Of a stretch of 61,893 nucleotides of DNA, positions 23,827 to 34,615 are shown piece after piece. The position numbers and the translations under genes are program-made. The stretch is from Mesostigma viride (Eukaryota; Streptophyta; Mesostigmatophyceae; Mesostigmatales; Mesostigmataceae). The stretch is from the NCBI GenBank assembly GCA_009746045.1, contig RPFO01000645.1:1507193-1569085 (forward strand). Direction: 5' to 3'. Position 1 is the first letter of the stretch. Each line of letters begins with the position of its first letter. The notes under the pieces are model-generated. The model saw nothing but the letters and a program-made list of their open reading frames with translations. It did no database searches and was not told the DNA's origin.

Positions 23827-23895
<69 letters not shown>

Positions 23896-23932
23896 AGTTG
23901 TTGCTGCAGTTGCTGCTGCAGTTGCTGCTGCA

Positions 23933-23971
<39 letters not shown>

Positions 23972-24242
23972 GCTGGACCACTTGTTTCTGCACCTCTTGA
24001 CGCAGCTGCAAACCAAGCTCTTCAACCTTCTTGCTTTGGTTCTCCATAGCTCGTTGCATCTCTCTCATCGTCTGTTCCACGCCCACCAGTACGGGGGTCG
24101 GCGGCGGCAGCGGCTGGGTACGCTCTGGCTGGGTGCGCTCTGGCTGCCGTGCAGGACCTTGCCACATCGGCCGGCGCATTGGTGGTTTGCACCGGCCAAA
24201 AAATCTACTTTCATGGCACCAGATTTCTTTCCTAGCACCCAT
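23691..24242 (-). CDS. Candidate ORF: basic N-terminus, coiled coil, poly-Gln
   Basis: 183 residues on the minus strand. A Cys/Arg/Pro-rich start (WCHESRFFGRCKPP at about 8-21) is followed by proline-rich repeats (PERTQPERTQP), then a heptad-like segment around residues 58-95 (MREMQRAMENQSKKVEELGL) and a long Gln run encoded by the CTG tract at 23829-23968. An alternative minus frame upstream (24065-24319) is also protein-like (MDELIDLCYAGDDCRKWVLG), so an exon boundary or frameshift near 24200-24240 is possible. No family recognised; it may be the end of a gene inside the 9.3-kb element. Confidence 0.35.
23829..23968. repeat. CTG trinucleotide tract
   Basis: About 140 bp of CTG with CAGTTG interruptions at 23895-23940; poly-Gln if read on the minus strand. 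Confidence 0.95.
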
Positions 24243-24483
24243 TTTCTACAATCGTCCCCGGCATAACACAAATCAATCAATTCGTCCATGTCATCGCTTC
24301 GGCTATCAGCATCGGGCATAGTTCCCGTGGCTAGTGCCCATCATTCTTTCCACCTTGAGCGGGGCGAAGTCACGAATTCAAGCGCGAAGTGCATTTGAAT
24401 CAAGCGGGAACTGGGTGACACTGCTTGAAGACGTGCAGCTCCAAGGCATGCAAATGATGCAATGTATGAAAGATACGATACGC

Positions 24484-25860
24484 AAAGTTCAGGTGTTCAG
24501 GTGAAGCCGTGAAGACGTGGTGAAGACAGGTGAAGACGCGGTGAAGACGTGAAGACGTGAAGACGTGAAGACGTGAAGACACGATACGGCAAGTTCAGGT
24601 GAAGTTCAGGTGTTCAGGTGAAGCCGTGAAGACGTGAAGCCGTGAAGCCGTGAAGACGTGGTGAAGACAGGTGAAGACGCGGTGAAGACGTGAAGACGTG
24701 AAGACGTGAAGACGTGAAGACGTGAAGACACGATACGGCAAGTTCAGGTGAAGTTCAGGTGTTCAGGTGAAGCCGTGAAGACGTGAAGCCGTGAGGCCGT
24801 GAAGACGTGGTGAAGACAGGTGAAGACGCGGTGAAGACGTGAAGACGTGAAGACGTGAAGACGTGAAGACGTGAAGACACGATACGGCAAGTTCAGGTGA
24901 AGTTCAGGTGTTCAGGTGAAGCCGTGAAGACGTGAAGCCGTGAAGCCGTGAAGACGTGGTGAAGACAGGTGAAGACGCGGTGAAGACGTGAAGACGTGAA
25001 GACGTGAAGACGTGAAGACGTGAAGACGTGAAGACACGATACGGCAAGTTCAGGTGAAGTTCAGGTGTTCAGGTGAAGCCGTGAAGCCGTGAAGACGCGA
25101 AGACGTGAAGACGTGGTGAAGACAGGTGAAGACGCGGTGAAGACGTGAAGACGTGAAGACGTGAAGACGTGAAGACGTGAAGACACGATACGGCAAGTTC
25201 AGGTGAAGTTCAGGTGTTCAGGTGAAGCCGTGAAGACGTGAAGCCGTGAAGCCGTGAAGACGTGGTGAAGACAGGTGAAGACGCGGTGAAGACGTGAAGA
25301 CGTGAAGACGTGAAGACGTGAAGACACGATACGGCAAGTTCAGGTGAAGTTCAGGTGTTCAGGTGAAGCCGTGAAGACGTGAAGACGCGAAGACGTGAAG
25401 ACGTGGTGAAGACAGGTGAAGACGCGGTGAAGACGTGAAGACGTGAAGACGTGAAGACGTGAAGACGTGAAGACACGATACGGCAAGTTCAGGTGAAGTT
25501 CAGGTGTTCAGGTGAAGCCGTGAAGACGTGAAGCCGTGAAGCCGTGAAGACGTGGTGAAGACAGGTGAAGACGCGGTGAAGACGTGAAGACGTGAAGACG
25601 TGAAGACGTGAAGACACGATACGGCAAGTTCAGGTGAAGTTCAGGTGTTCAGGTGAAGCCGTGAAGACGTGAAGACGCGAAGACGTGAAGACGTGGTGAA
25701 GACAGGTGAAGACGCGGTGAAGACGTGAAGACGTGAAGACGTGCATGCAAGGTATCAAAGATACGATACGCCGCAAGTTCAGGTGAAGTCGTGAAGACGT
25801 GAAGACGTGAAGACGTGAAGACGTGAAGACGTGAAGACGTGAAGACGTGAAGACCAGGAC
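24484..25860. repeat. Higher-order satellite built on GAAGACGTG
   Basis: A 9-bp unit GAAGACGTG is arranged in eight higher-order units of about 141-155 bp. Each begins ACACGATACGGCAAGTTCAG (near 24579, 24729, 24877, 25033, 25182, 25323, 25472, 25613) and contains GTTCAGGTGTTCAGGTGAAG. The ends are degenerate: a GATACGATACGC variant at about 24472 and about 25760. Confidence 0.93.
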
Positions 25861-25929
25861 TGACACGTGAAGACTGGGACGTGAAGGCAAGTTGCAGCAC
25901 TCGGCCGCTGCAGTCGCACGCAGGTAGAA

Positions 25930-26250
25930 ACGAGTATTGCTGCTTGAATCTGTCAAGACCCCATCGAATGTAAAACAGGTTTTTCGTAAAGAAATCCGAT
26001 TTGTGGGCGGGCTTTACATATTGCTTCTGTCCAAGCACTACCGGATGTAAAACAGTATACTTCTTGAAGAAATAAGTTGGGGCTTTGTTGGGCGTCACAT
26101 TTGACCGGTGGGCGGAGTTTCCTGCTTCTGTGAAGGCGCCATCGAATGTAGATCAGTAGATTTTCTAAAGAAATCTGAGTTGTGGGCGGGGCCTTTATTG
26201 CTTGTGTCCATCCACCACCGGATGTAGAACAGTAGACTTATTGAAGGTGA
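25930..26250. repeat. Diverged tandem repeat, about 85-100 bp
   Basis: Four diverged copies share a TTGCTTCTGTC-like start, a CCGGATGTA(A/G)A(A)CAG or CATCGAATGTA block, AAAGAAATC and GTGGGCGGG. No function seen. Confidence 0.7.
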
Positions 26251-27335
26251 ATCACGATACAACAGCTGTAGTTGACAACATCATGACCGGCACATCTTTC
26301 CCCCACCGCTGCTCAACCCGGTCCCCCCCAAACTCCTCCACACTTGCCCACCTTTCCACCCTCCTCCACGGCCCGTTGTGTTTGCAGGCGTCGGCACAAA
26401 GGGAGGAGGCCGTGCGAGCCGGGAAACTCACGGTATGGTTTGATTTCTAGTTTTGTATTAGGACCCTAGGGTAGCTATGTTATATAGGCATGTCTGACAG
26501 CATAGCTCACCATTTCATTACCATGGGATGCTGAGCATACCATTTCCAGAGAGGTAAGTCAGTCACTCTTCGCAGTTGACAAGTCAGAGAAAGCAATCAA
26601 GTGCAGCGTTCACAACTCTTGCCGCTCGTAACCTTTTGTCTGCCCTGTTTGGCAGCTCCCTGTCTTTGCTTTCTCTCGTATTTCTTTCTTTTGTCTCTTT
26701 TCTACATCTTTCTTTGCTAATTCTTGAATATATGATGCTATTGTAGCATCCTTCTAGCGCGGATCGCTCTTAATATCCTTCTCGCGCACGTTTCCTCGCT
26801 TTTTCTCATGTAAGAGCGTCTTCCCTGCCCATGCAGCGTGTACCTGGTGTGTGTGGCTCTGCCTTGCCAATCACAACTGACCGACATGCTGGTCAGGCAC
26901 TGCAGGTCGTTGCCCTTGCGTGTGTGAACCTGCTGTTTTGGCTGTTCCCATGGCCGCTGCGTGTGTCCGTGAATGATACCATGGGAGGGAGACTTCTCCC
27001 ATGGGTCCCCTTCGCTGACACTCGTGATGTAGGTTCGCGTCGACTTGTTTCTCTCACTGTGCCCATATTGGCCTCGCACGGCTTTGTCTCTCATTCCTTG
27101 TTTGCATGCGGCGGCGTGTAGACCATCATCTTCATCCGAGACCGCAACAGCAAGGGCCAGGAGGTGAGTAATTGCTGAGGGCATGGCTCCTATCCCTTGA
27201 TGAGTCTAGCGCCATGTACCACCCTCTATGCCTGCATATAGGTGACGCATTGAAAATGCAAGCATCTTACTAGAAGTAGCACGGGCCTCCGAGGTGAGAT
27301 TCTGCGCAGGCCTCATGATCCCAATGGACCTGCGA
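26251..27335. other. No gene recognised
   Basis: Unique sequence within the 9.3-kb element. Short frames on both strands lack protein-like composition. A 14-bp match to the DIRS1 end (AGCATAGCTCACCA, about 26509-26522) is the only relation noted. Confidence 0.45.
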
Positions 27336-27339
27336 AGCG

Positions 27340-28335
27340 CATGGCGCGCATGGGCGGCCGGCCGGCGCAGCTGGCATGCGGCGGGGCGGGGCTGTCGACG
27401 GGCGGCGGGGCAGGGCCGTCGGCGCGCGGGGGGCCAGCGGCGCTGCCGGTGCGCGCGGGCGGCGGGCCGGCGCACCTGGCATGCGGCGGGGCAGGGCTGT
27501 CGACGGGCGGCGGGGCGGGGCAGTCGACGGGCGGCGGGGCAGGGCCAGCGGCGCTGCCGGCGCGCGTGGGCAGCGGGCCGGCGCAGCTGGCATGCGGCGG
27601 GGCGGGGCTGTCGACGGGCGTCGGGGCAGGGCTGTTGACGGGCGGCGGGGCAGGGCCGTCGGCGCGCGGGGGGCCAGCGGCGCTGCCGGCGCGCGCGGGC
27701 GGCGGGCCGGCGCACCTGGCATGCGGTGGGTCGGGGCTGTCGACGGGCGGCGGGGCGGGGCAGTCGACGGGCGGCGGGGCAGGGCCGTCAGCGCGCGGGG
27801 GGCCAGCGGCGCTGCCGGCGCGCGTGGGCGGCGGGCCGGCGCAGCTGGCATGCGGCGGGGCGGGGCAGTCGACAGGCGGCGGGGCGGGGCAGCCGGTGCG
27901 CGGCGGGGCGGCGCCGTCGGCGGGCGGCGAGGTGGCGCAGCCAGCGCGCAGCGAGGTGGCAGCGGCGGCGCAGCCTGCATGCGGCGGGGCAGGGCTGTCG
28001 ACGGGCGGCGGGGCGGGGCAGTCGACGGGCGGCGGGGCAGGGCCGTCGGCGCGCGGGGGCCAGCGGCGCTGCCGGCGCGCATGGGCGGCGGGCCGGCGCA
28101 GCTGGCATGCGGCGGGGCGGGGCTGTCAACGGGCGGCGGGGCAGGGCCGTCGGCGCGCGGGGGGCCAACGGCGCTGCCGGCGCGCGTGGGCGGCGGGCCG
28201 GCGCAGCTGGCATGCGGCGGGGCGGGGCAGCCTGTCGACGGGCTACGGGGCGGGGCAGCCGGCGCGCGGCGGGCCGGCGGCGCAGCCGGCGGGCGGCGGA
28301 GCGGCGGAGCGGCGGAGCGGCACAGCCGGTGCCTG
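27340..28335. repeat. GC-rich minisatellite
   Basis: About 1 kb of repeats built on GGCGGCGGGGC, GGGCTGTCGACGGGCGGC and GCCGGCGCAGCTGGCATGCG, more than 80 percent G+C. All three plus frames are open, giving Gly/Ala- or Arg-rich translations. It directly precedes the gene at 28353 and could form its N-terminal coding repeat or its promoter region. Confidence 0.9.
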
Positions 28336-28352
28336 AAAAACGCGGTCGCTCA

Positions 28353-29883
28353 ATGAAGGTGCACCACGCCGTCTTCTTCCAGGTACAGGGCAACACAGAG
28401 ACCTGGTTGTCCTACCGGACCACGGAGTCCCAAAAGACGCCGTGGCAGCCCGCGGGGACTCGACAGGAAGGCGCGCCACGGTGCGGGAAGGCGATGACAC
28501 AGCCATACAGGTTTGATGCGGAGGGGCGGCCGCTGTTTGGCGTCCGACTTGTGGATCCAGACCGCATTCCGATGTTGCAGGACACCCCAGCCTTCGCACC
28601 ATTGAACATGGAGTTTCTGGGGAAGGAGCTGGAGTCGATCAAAACAAGGGTCGAGAAGTTGCCCCATGGCATCTGGCAGTGGTACTTTCCGCCCGACACC
28701 ATCAAGCCAAACAAGGCCTTTTTTCGCAAGTCAAGTCCCACATGCCCCTGAGGAGGTGCCTGAGGAGTGGCGCCCTTTGCCGTGGCCATCTCGCGCGGAC
28801 ATCTCCGCCCTGCGTGAGCACGATGCAGCGCCTGAACCACCACCGACGCAAGAAGAGCACTTCATGGCGTTGGTCGACGCAGAGGCGGTGCGCGTCACCC
28901 CGCTGGTAGACCGAGTTCGTCATGATGGCCACACACAGCAGGAATGGGCGGCAGAAGACAGGGCCATGGCAGCCAAGGTCGCTTACTTGAAGCGCATGCA
29001 AGGCGTTGAGAAAGGCTCCGCTGTTCTATACTGGCACCCTTCAGCTGGTATTCTCTGCAACTCGAAGCTCACGTGGACTCCAGTCCTCGTTGGCATCATC
29101 AAGGAGGTGGTTGCGAAGGAGGATGGCGGCCAACCTTCTATTGAGCTCTTTGTATACCGCGCTAAGCATTTGCATGACACGTGGCACCCGTGGAATACAG
29201 ACATTGCGCAATGGCCCCATCCGCCAACCACTGCGGCGCACACGGTGATCATCACCGCCTCAGACCTCGTCTTGACACAAGTGGTGGGCAAGCGAGGTCA
29301 GCCGCCCCATGGAGTCTCCTTGGGTGCGAACGAAAAGCTCACCAAGGAGTGCCTAAAGGCGCTGAAGGAGGTGCCCTATGACGCGGAACACCCGGTCGTG
29401 AAGTGGCAAGATGCTGAATGCTCGAAGGGCATCGTCGGCATGGCGAAGGCATGCTGGGAAGGCGTAACGCTGCAGGTCAAGAGTGGCAGCCGCAACCTCG
29501 TAGGGCAAGTCGTGTGTCATTGGGCGTCGGAGCGTGTGACATCCGCGGACGGTCGCACCGAAAGCCGGGACGGCAGGTACCATGGTCGTGTCGCTGTTGT
29601 CGACACGCAAAACGACATGGTAGCCATGTACTGGGGTGCCCGTTGGGAGGAGGACGCGGTTTCTTGCGTGCCTCTCCACGAGCTGGAGGCACAGATCTGC
29701 GGGTGCCCCGGTGTGGTCGTCCCTGCGTTGCAAGCGCCGGATATCACCCTGGCCGAGGCTCGATTGCGCGAGATGGTTCCACCCAGCGACGTTGTGGCGG
29801 AGAACAACAACGCAGGCGCCTCCCGGCGTCGGAAGCGAGCGCTCATCCTTGCCGATGACGATGACGACGACGACGACTGCTGA
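28353..29883 (+). CDS. Unknown protein gene of the 9.3-kb element, one frameshift
   Basis: From ATG at 28353 a protein-like frame (MKVHHAVFFQVQGNTETWLS) runs to a stop at 28751. A second frame is protein-like from about 28720 to 29883. They join if one T of the T6 run at 28719-28724 is skipped, giving about 510 codons. The later part has a Trp-rich middle (GSAVLYWHPSAG, DTWHPWNTDIAQW) and a basic segment (ASRRRKRALI) followed by an acidic Asp-run tail just before the stop, suggestive of a nuclear protein. No zinc finger, DDE triad or known transposase motif was recognised. Codon use is G+C-rich and even, unlike the flanking repeats, which supports real coding. The frameshift may be an indel, assembly error or a +1 programmed slip. 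Confidence 0.6.
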
Positions 29884-30320
29884 AGCGCAAGCAGCGTTGT
29901 TGTCATTGAGCTGCTCATGTGCTGCTGCTGCTGCTGTGCTGCCATGCTATTGCTGCTGCATTGCTGCCGTACTGCTGCTGTGCTATTGTGCTGATGTGTT
30001 GCTGCATTGCTGCCGTGCCGCTGATGTATTGCTGTCGTGCTGCTGTGTTGATGCACTGCTGCATTGCTGCCGTGCTGCTGAGCTAGTACTGCCTATTAGT
30101 GAATTTCCTATCAATGGACTATAGTCCACTGATAGGAAATTCAGGAATCGGCATACTAAGTTGCTGCTGCGCTGACTTGTGCTCCTGCTATGCGGCCGTG
30201 TTGATGTGCTACAGTTGTGCTGCTGCTGTGCTACGGTCATGCTGCTGCTGTGTTGCTGGGCTGATGTGTTGTTGCATTGATGTAGTGGCTATTGTTCCGC
30301 TACTACAATTTGCTACTGAT
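29884..30320. repeat. CTG-rich degenerate repeat
   Basis: Degenerate TGCTGCTG/TTGCTGCCGTGCTGCTG repeats following the gene; interrupted by a small hairpin at 30085-30157. Confidence 0.8.
30085..30157. repeat. 73-bp palindrome
   Basis: Imperfect inverted repeat with arms of about 36 nt (TGAATTTCCTATCA and TGATAGGAAATTCA) centred on GGACTATAGTCC at 30121. It interrupts the CTG-rich repeat cleanly, so it is probably a small foldback insertion. Confidence 0.8.
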
Positions 30321-31156
30321 GCCGCTGCTGGTGCTTTTTTGCATGTCAGTGCCCGCTATGTTCACACCACTGTTGCCGCGGTTGGTATCGCGTGATTTCC
30401 ACCGGTTGTGCGTTGACATGTGTTACTCATGCATTTGCCCCTATATTTGGTAGCACGCGGTTTCGCGTTAGTTAGGTGCAGACAGCTGCATGTAGACAAA
30501 CATCTTGTTTAAGTCGGTCAATTAACTGTTCTTGACGCATCATGGTCCAAGTCGACCGACCTGTAGGGACCAGTAGAGCAATTGTCTAGGAGAAAGAGCG
30601 TGATCGCTGCAGAAGCCGCGTGGCAGCCGTGGCTGTACCTGTAGTACGACCTGCATATATATGGATACTGTATTTGGATACTGGGTTGTTTATCAATTCT
30701 GGTTTTAATTTATTTAGTGTACCTGGTGTTGGCATGCCAACTCAGTGCTAAACTACTTTATGCACAATGATGCAACTTGATGCTATAGTGACGTGCCACG
30801 ATGTAACTTTATTAACTTCACCATTAGTCATGGGGTCAATAGGATTGCTCATTATGCCATGTTAACATGAACCATGGGTTACGTAATAGTGAAAACAGTA
30901 ATCATGATGCTCCACTTGAAGTCTCCAACATGGTCATGTTTGGAATTTTATTGATCATATTCACAATATATGAAAAGAGACAACAAACGTGGAAGCATGG
31001 CACGCCGAGGCCGATAATATATGTGTGAAATATGAAAAGAGACAACATCTTTGGCAAGCATGATCATATTATGCTTGCCAAACATATTAATGATATCGAC
31101 CATGTCCAGAAACCATGTTTGCCAATGGTGCATTTAGGATACATTTGAAGCCGTGC
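30321..31156. other. No gene recognised, right subterminal region of 9.3-kb element
   Basis: AT-rich sequence with a repeated GAAAAGAGACAACA (about 30973 and 31034). No ORF of note. Confidence 0.5.
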
Positions 31157-31185
31157 AAATGTATCCTAATCCGGTAAAACCACCC
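31157..31185 (-). repeat. Right terminal inverted repeat of 9.3-kb element
   Basis: 29 bp, perfect inverse of 21910-21938, followed by ATA and the resumed element B sequence. Confidence 0.93.
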
Positions 31186-32373
31186 ATAATTAGAACCTTT
31201 CGGAAAGGGTATTTGATTGGTTGTTGTTTTTGTGGTACGGTAGGTGTCGCTACATTCTCAGGTTGGCGTGTTAAGTTAAGCTCGGTTGCTGATGTCAGCC
31301 CCGTGCTAGGGCAGTTTGACTACTTTGGCGGCGTAGTGACATTGTTGTGGTCTTTTTTCTTGTAAACGTTGGCTGAGCGCCGACGGCTGAGGCTATGGCG
31401 GTACAAGAAGTGCCTCACCAGCCTTGCGCTCAGCATGGGTGCGGGGCTAAAATTTGTTAACCAAATTTCCGGCATCCATGATCCCTGGCTGCTTAAGGCG
31501 GTTGGGATTCATGGCTGCCACTGGCCCGGAATTAATGTCCGGGTGATCGGGGTTTAAATGCGAAGCGGGGGCTGATGCATTATTTAATGGCTGGTTTGTT
31601 TGAAAGAAACGGCCAGCTGGCCGGGTTGGGCAAGGGCTAGCTTGCTTGATGGTTCCGTACCTGGGGATGCTTGCGCCTCGGGTTGGGCTGTCGGCAGGCT
31701 GGCCTGCCTTTGAGTTGTCTCGTACCTGGAAATGCTTGCATTCCGGGTTGGGCTTGGCTTGAGGGCCGCCGCGGCTCGGGGGGGTAAAAAATTTAAGTCA
31801 CCGTTGTGGGACACGGAGCCTCGGCGCAGGAGGCAAGGGCTGAAAGCCAACTTGATTTCGTAATCAGTGGTATTTCCACTTTTTTGTACGGAAGGAGTGT
31901 TTATGTGCTCGGCACTAGGTTGGTTGCTCTTCAAAAAAGTTGTAAACTGGGCGTCGGCTGGAATCAGCGGCGCCAGTCAGCAGCTTTTGCTTTGACTTTG
32001 TGTTCCGCGACAGCACCCCTTAGCGGACCAGAGAAGAGGTCGGCAACGAGGTCAGCGGGGGCCCCCGAGTGGGGTCAAAAATGCGAGCTGTGTCGATTGA
32101 CAGTGCATGAATTTTTGTGCATTCACAGTCGCTGGGAATTAAATCTGTTTTCTGGCAACGGAGAGCGCCCATCGCGACAGGACAGCTTTTGACGGGAAAG
32201 GAAATGGTGCTTCTTTAGCGGACCGGAGGGCCAGGAAGGGGAGGTTGGGTAATCGCGAGCCATGCCTAAGGAGTTCTTAATAGCGGTTCTGTAACCGCTA
32301 CCTGTCTGTATGCATCTACTTATTGTTTTAACAAAGATGCTGGTGACTATGGTGAGCAAACGGGTGTATGAAT

Positions 32374-32784
32374 CGGATTTCTTTGAAAAGAGTTTCTCGA
32401 AGTGAGGCGGGGAATAAGGCCGCTCACGGGAGCCGCCTGGATGGTCGGCTGAACCGGGCGGGTTTGGCAGATGTAACCGGATTTGGCTAATGGCTGGCGA
32501 CCTGGAATTGTTAGTAGGGGCAGTGGCCCTATTGTGCTACAATCTCGAAACAATCTTATGCTTAAAGTTTGACAGGGCCGGGTTTGTTGAACCGGTTTGT
32601 TGAATGATAATTAGAACCTTTCGGAAAGGGTATTTGATTGGTTGTTGTTTTTGTGGTACGGTAGGTGTCGCTACATTCTCAGGTTGGCGTGTTAAGTTAA
32701 GCTCGGTTGCTGATGTCAGCCCCGTGCTAGGGCAGTTTGACTACTTTGGCGGCGTAGTGACATTGTTGTGGTCTTTTTTCTTGT
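32374..32784 (+). repeat. Element B, A2 repeat (intact)
   Basis: 411 bp; supplies the uninterrupted target sequence that proves the 9.3-kb insertion in A1. It is followed by CCCACCCACCCACCC (32785-32799). Confidence 0.92.
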
Positions 32785-32944
32785 CCCACCCACCCACCCT
32801 CTTTGGTGGCCTGGTCTGCGCGGGTAATCGCGAGCCATGCCTAAGGAGTTCTTAATAGCGGTTCTGTAACCGCTACCTGTCTGTATGCATCTACTTATTG
32901 TTTTAACAAAGATGCTGGTGACTATGGTGAGCAAACGGGTGTAT

Positions 32945-33360
32945 GAATAGTAAATGATGAGGATTCAGGCTCCATTGGGGTCATCATGGCTGGCCTACGT
33001 ACATGGATGTCAAGGAATAGTAAATGATGAGGATTCAGGCTCCCATGGTGTCTCCATGGCTGGCCTACGTACATTGATGTCAAGGAATAGTAAATGATGA
33101 GGATTCAGGCTCCATTGGGGTCATCATGGCTGGCCTACGTACATGGATGTCAAGGAATAGTAAATGATGAGGATTCAGGCTCCATTGGGGTCATCATGGC
33201 TGGCCTACGTACATTGATGTCAAAGAATAGTAAATTCATGATGAGGATTCAGACATTCTTGTTGTCATCATGGCTGGCATACCTACATGGATCATTGTCA
33301 TAAAGTAGTCAATGATGAGGATTCATGATCAGCCTCCCTTGGTGTCATCATGGTGGGGCA
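32945..33360 (-). repeat. Satellite array block 6
   Basis: Reverse-orientation satellite continuing block 5 after element B, decaying to single degenerate units after about 33230. Confidence 0.9.
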
Positions 33361-34610
33361 ATGGATGTACATGCAGGATACCCTCGGCGAATTAGCATTG
33401 TTCGTTTTACGAACGAGTGGCTAGGATTTAACACTTATAATTATTCCATAATAGCATTGTTCTAGTTAAACATTTAGTACTAAACTAAACAAGCAATACA
33501 TTCATCAGTGGACAACCATGTTGGTTGATTCATGGGGCCATGGATGCACAACCAATTGGTACTACCCCCAACCACGCACCGGTGGCGAGCTAAAAATAGA
33601 AAAAGACGCTATTTATGAGATATTTTGCCCAAGACAAACCACTTGTCTAAATGACTTGCCCATACATACCTGCAAAGTTCCCCCACTTTTTTAAAAGCTG
33701 GGCTATTTACATGGCCAAAATGGTCACATTTGTTTGAGTTAATAATTTTCCCGCAAAATGGGTACTTTTTTTAGCCAAAAAAAATAAATCAAATCATTAA
33801 CACATCAGATTGGGTCATCCATACATAGAAAATTCCACTGAGTAGGGGGAAACACACTGCCAAAATTTGAGCTCATTCTGACAAGCGTAGCTCAAGTTAT
33901 TGATTTTCCTGTGATGCCACCTGGGTAGACGCTAAAAGAGAATTGAGCTAGTGCTGAGCCAAAATGACATCTGTTTTGCTACCCTAGACACCCAACAACA
34001 TGCCCACTTTGATCACGGAGTGTGAGGAGGATGTCCGGAGCGTCATACGCCCCACCCCTCCATCGTCACAGCCAGCCTTGTGAGTCTACCCTTAACAACA
34101 AGGCTGGTAGGACGACACGCCTGAGCAGCATATGTCATGCCTATCTCAGGCTAATAATGTGTGATTTTGTGCCAACAACCAAGTTGTTCCACCCAACAAC
34201 ACATTAAAAACCCTCTTCCAAAATGCCCAACAAGCCGGACATGTGGAGGACCACACACGCAGTATATAAAGAGAAAATAAGCTGACTTTTTATCCAGCCA
34301 ACCTGTGGCTAGCTGCTCTGGTTAGCATGACAAAGGCTATCATTTACTCAGTGGGAAAGGTGAAGAGACCATTGGAACAACCTACCTGACGCATGTGCCA
34401 CCAAAGCATTGTGTCCCGCAAAATGCACACTGCCTCCTTTCTAACAAGCACGAGCCACTTTCTTTAGGAGACAGGTGCCAGCTCGTCAGTGTCTGGGGAA
34501 AATGATGCCGCTGCTTAGGAAGACCGCGTGAATTTCCTCGAACACAACTGTCTATAAAGCAAAAGAAATTTCAGAGAAGCATGGAAATAAAAGCATTACA
34601 CCTTCCCGAC
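33361..34610. other. No gene recognised
   Basis: AT-rich unique sequence; no ORF, repeat or RNA gene that I can support. Confidence 0.5.
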
Positions 34611-34615
34611 AGGTT

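Larger units (their letters stand above)
21910..31185. mobile_element. 9,276-bp terminal-inverted-repeat element inside element B
   Basis: Starts GGGTGGTTTTACCGG and ends with the inverse; the inverted repeat is 29 bp and perfect (21910-21938 and 31157-31185). ATA flanks both ends (21907-21909, 31186-31188) and occurs once at the empty site in A2 (TGATAATTAG). The same 13-mer, AGGATACATTTGA, lies just inside both ends in direct orientation. Cargo: GC-rich and CAGCCACG minisatellites, a CTG tract, a higher-order GAAGACGTG satellite, a candidate minus-strand coiled-coil/poly-Gln ORF and a plus-strand gene of about 510 codons. No DDE transposase is recognised, so the superfamily is open; the 3-bp duplication would be compatible with CACTA/EnSpm or Harbinger-like mechanisms. 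Confidence 0.85.
21674..32944 (+). mobile_element. Short element B: split-direct-repeat retroelement, interrupted by a 9.3-kb insertion
   Basis: A1 = 21674-21909 plus 31189-31363; internal 31364-32246; B1 32247-32369; GAAT (32370-32373); A2 32374-32784; linker 32785-32821; B2 32822-32944; GAAT (32945-32948). A1 with the insertion removed is 411 bp, exactly the length of A2; B1 and B2 are both 123 bp. GAAT precedes A1 (21670-21673), separates B1 from A2 and follows B2. The A start CGGATTTCTTTGAAAAGAGT and the B segment CTACTTATTGTTTTAACAAA are homologous to DIRS2. No coding capacity is seen in the internal part. Confidence 0.87.

Noticed and set aside
26509-26522. 14-bp match to the DIRS1 end as a degraded terminal repeat
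   Set aside because: Similarity does not extend beyond the 14 bp, so chance or a shared short motif cannot be excluded.
28666-28735. Independent start of the 405-codon ORF at 28666
   Set aside because: The first residues overlap the upstream frame, which is more protein-like there; joining at the T6 run fits better.
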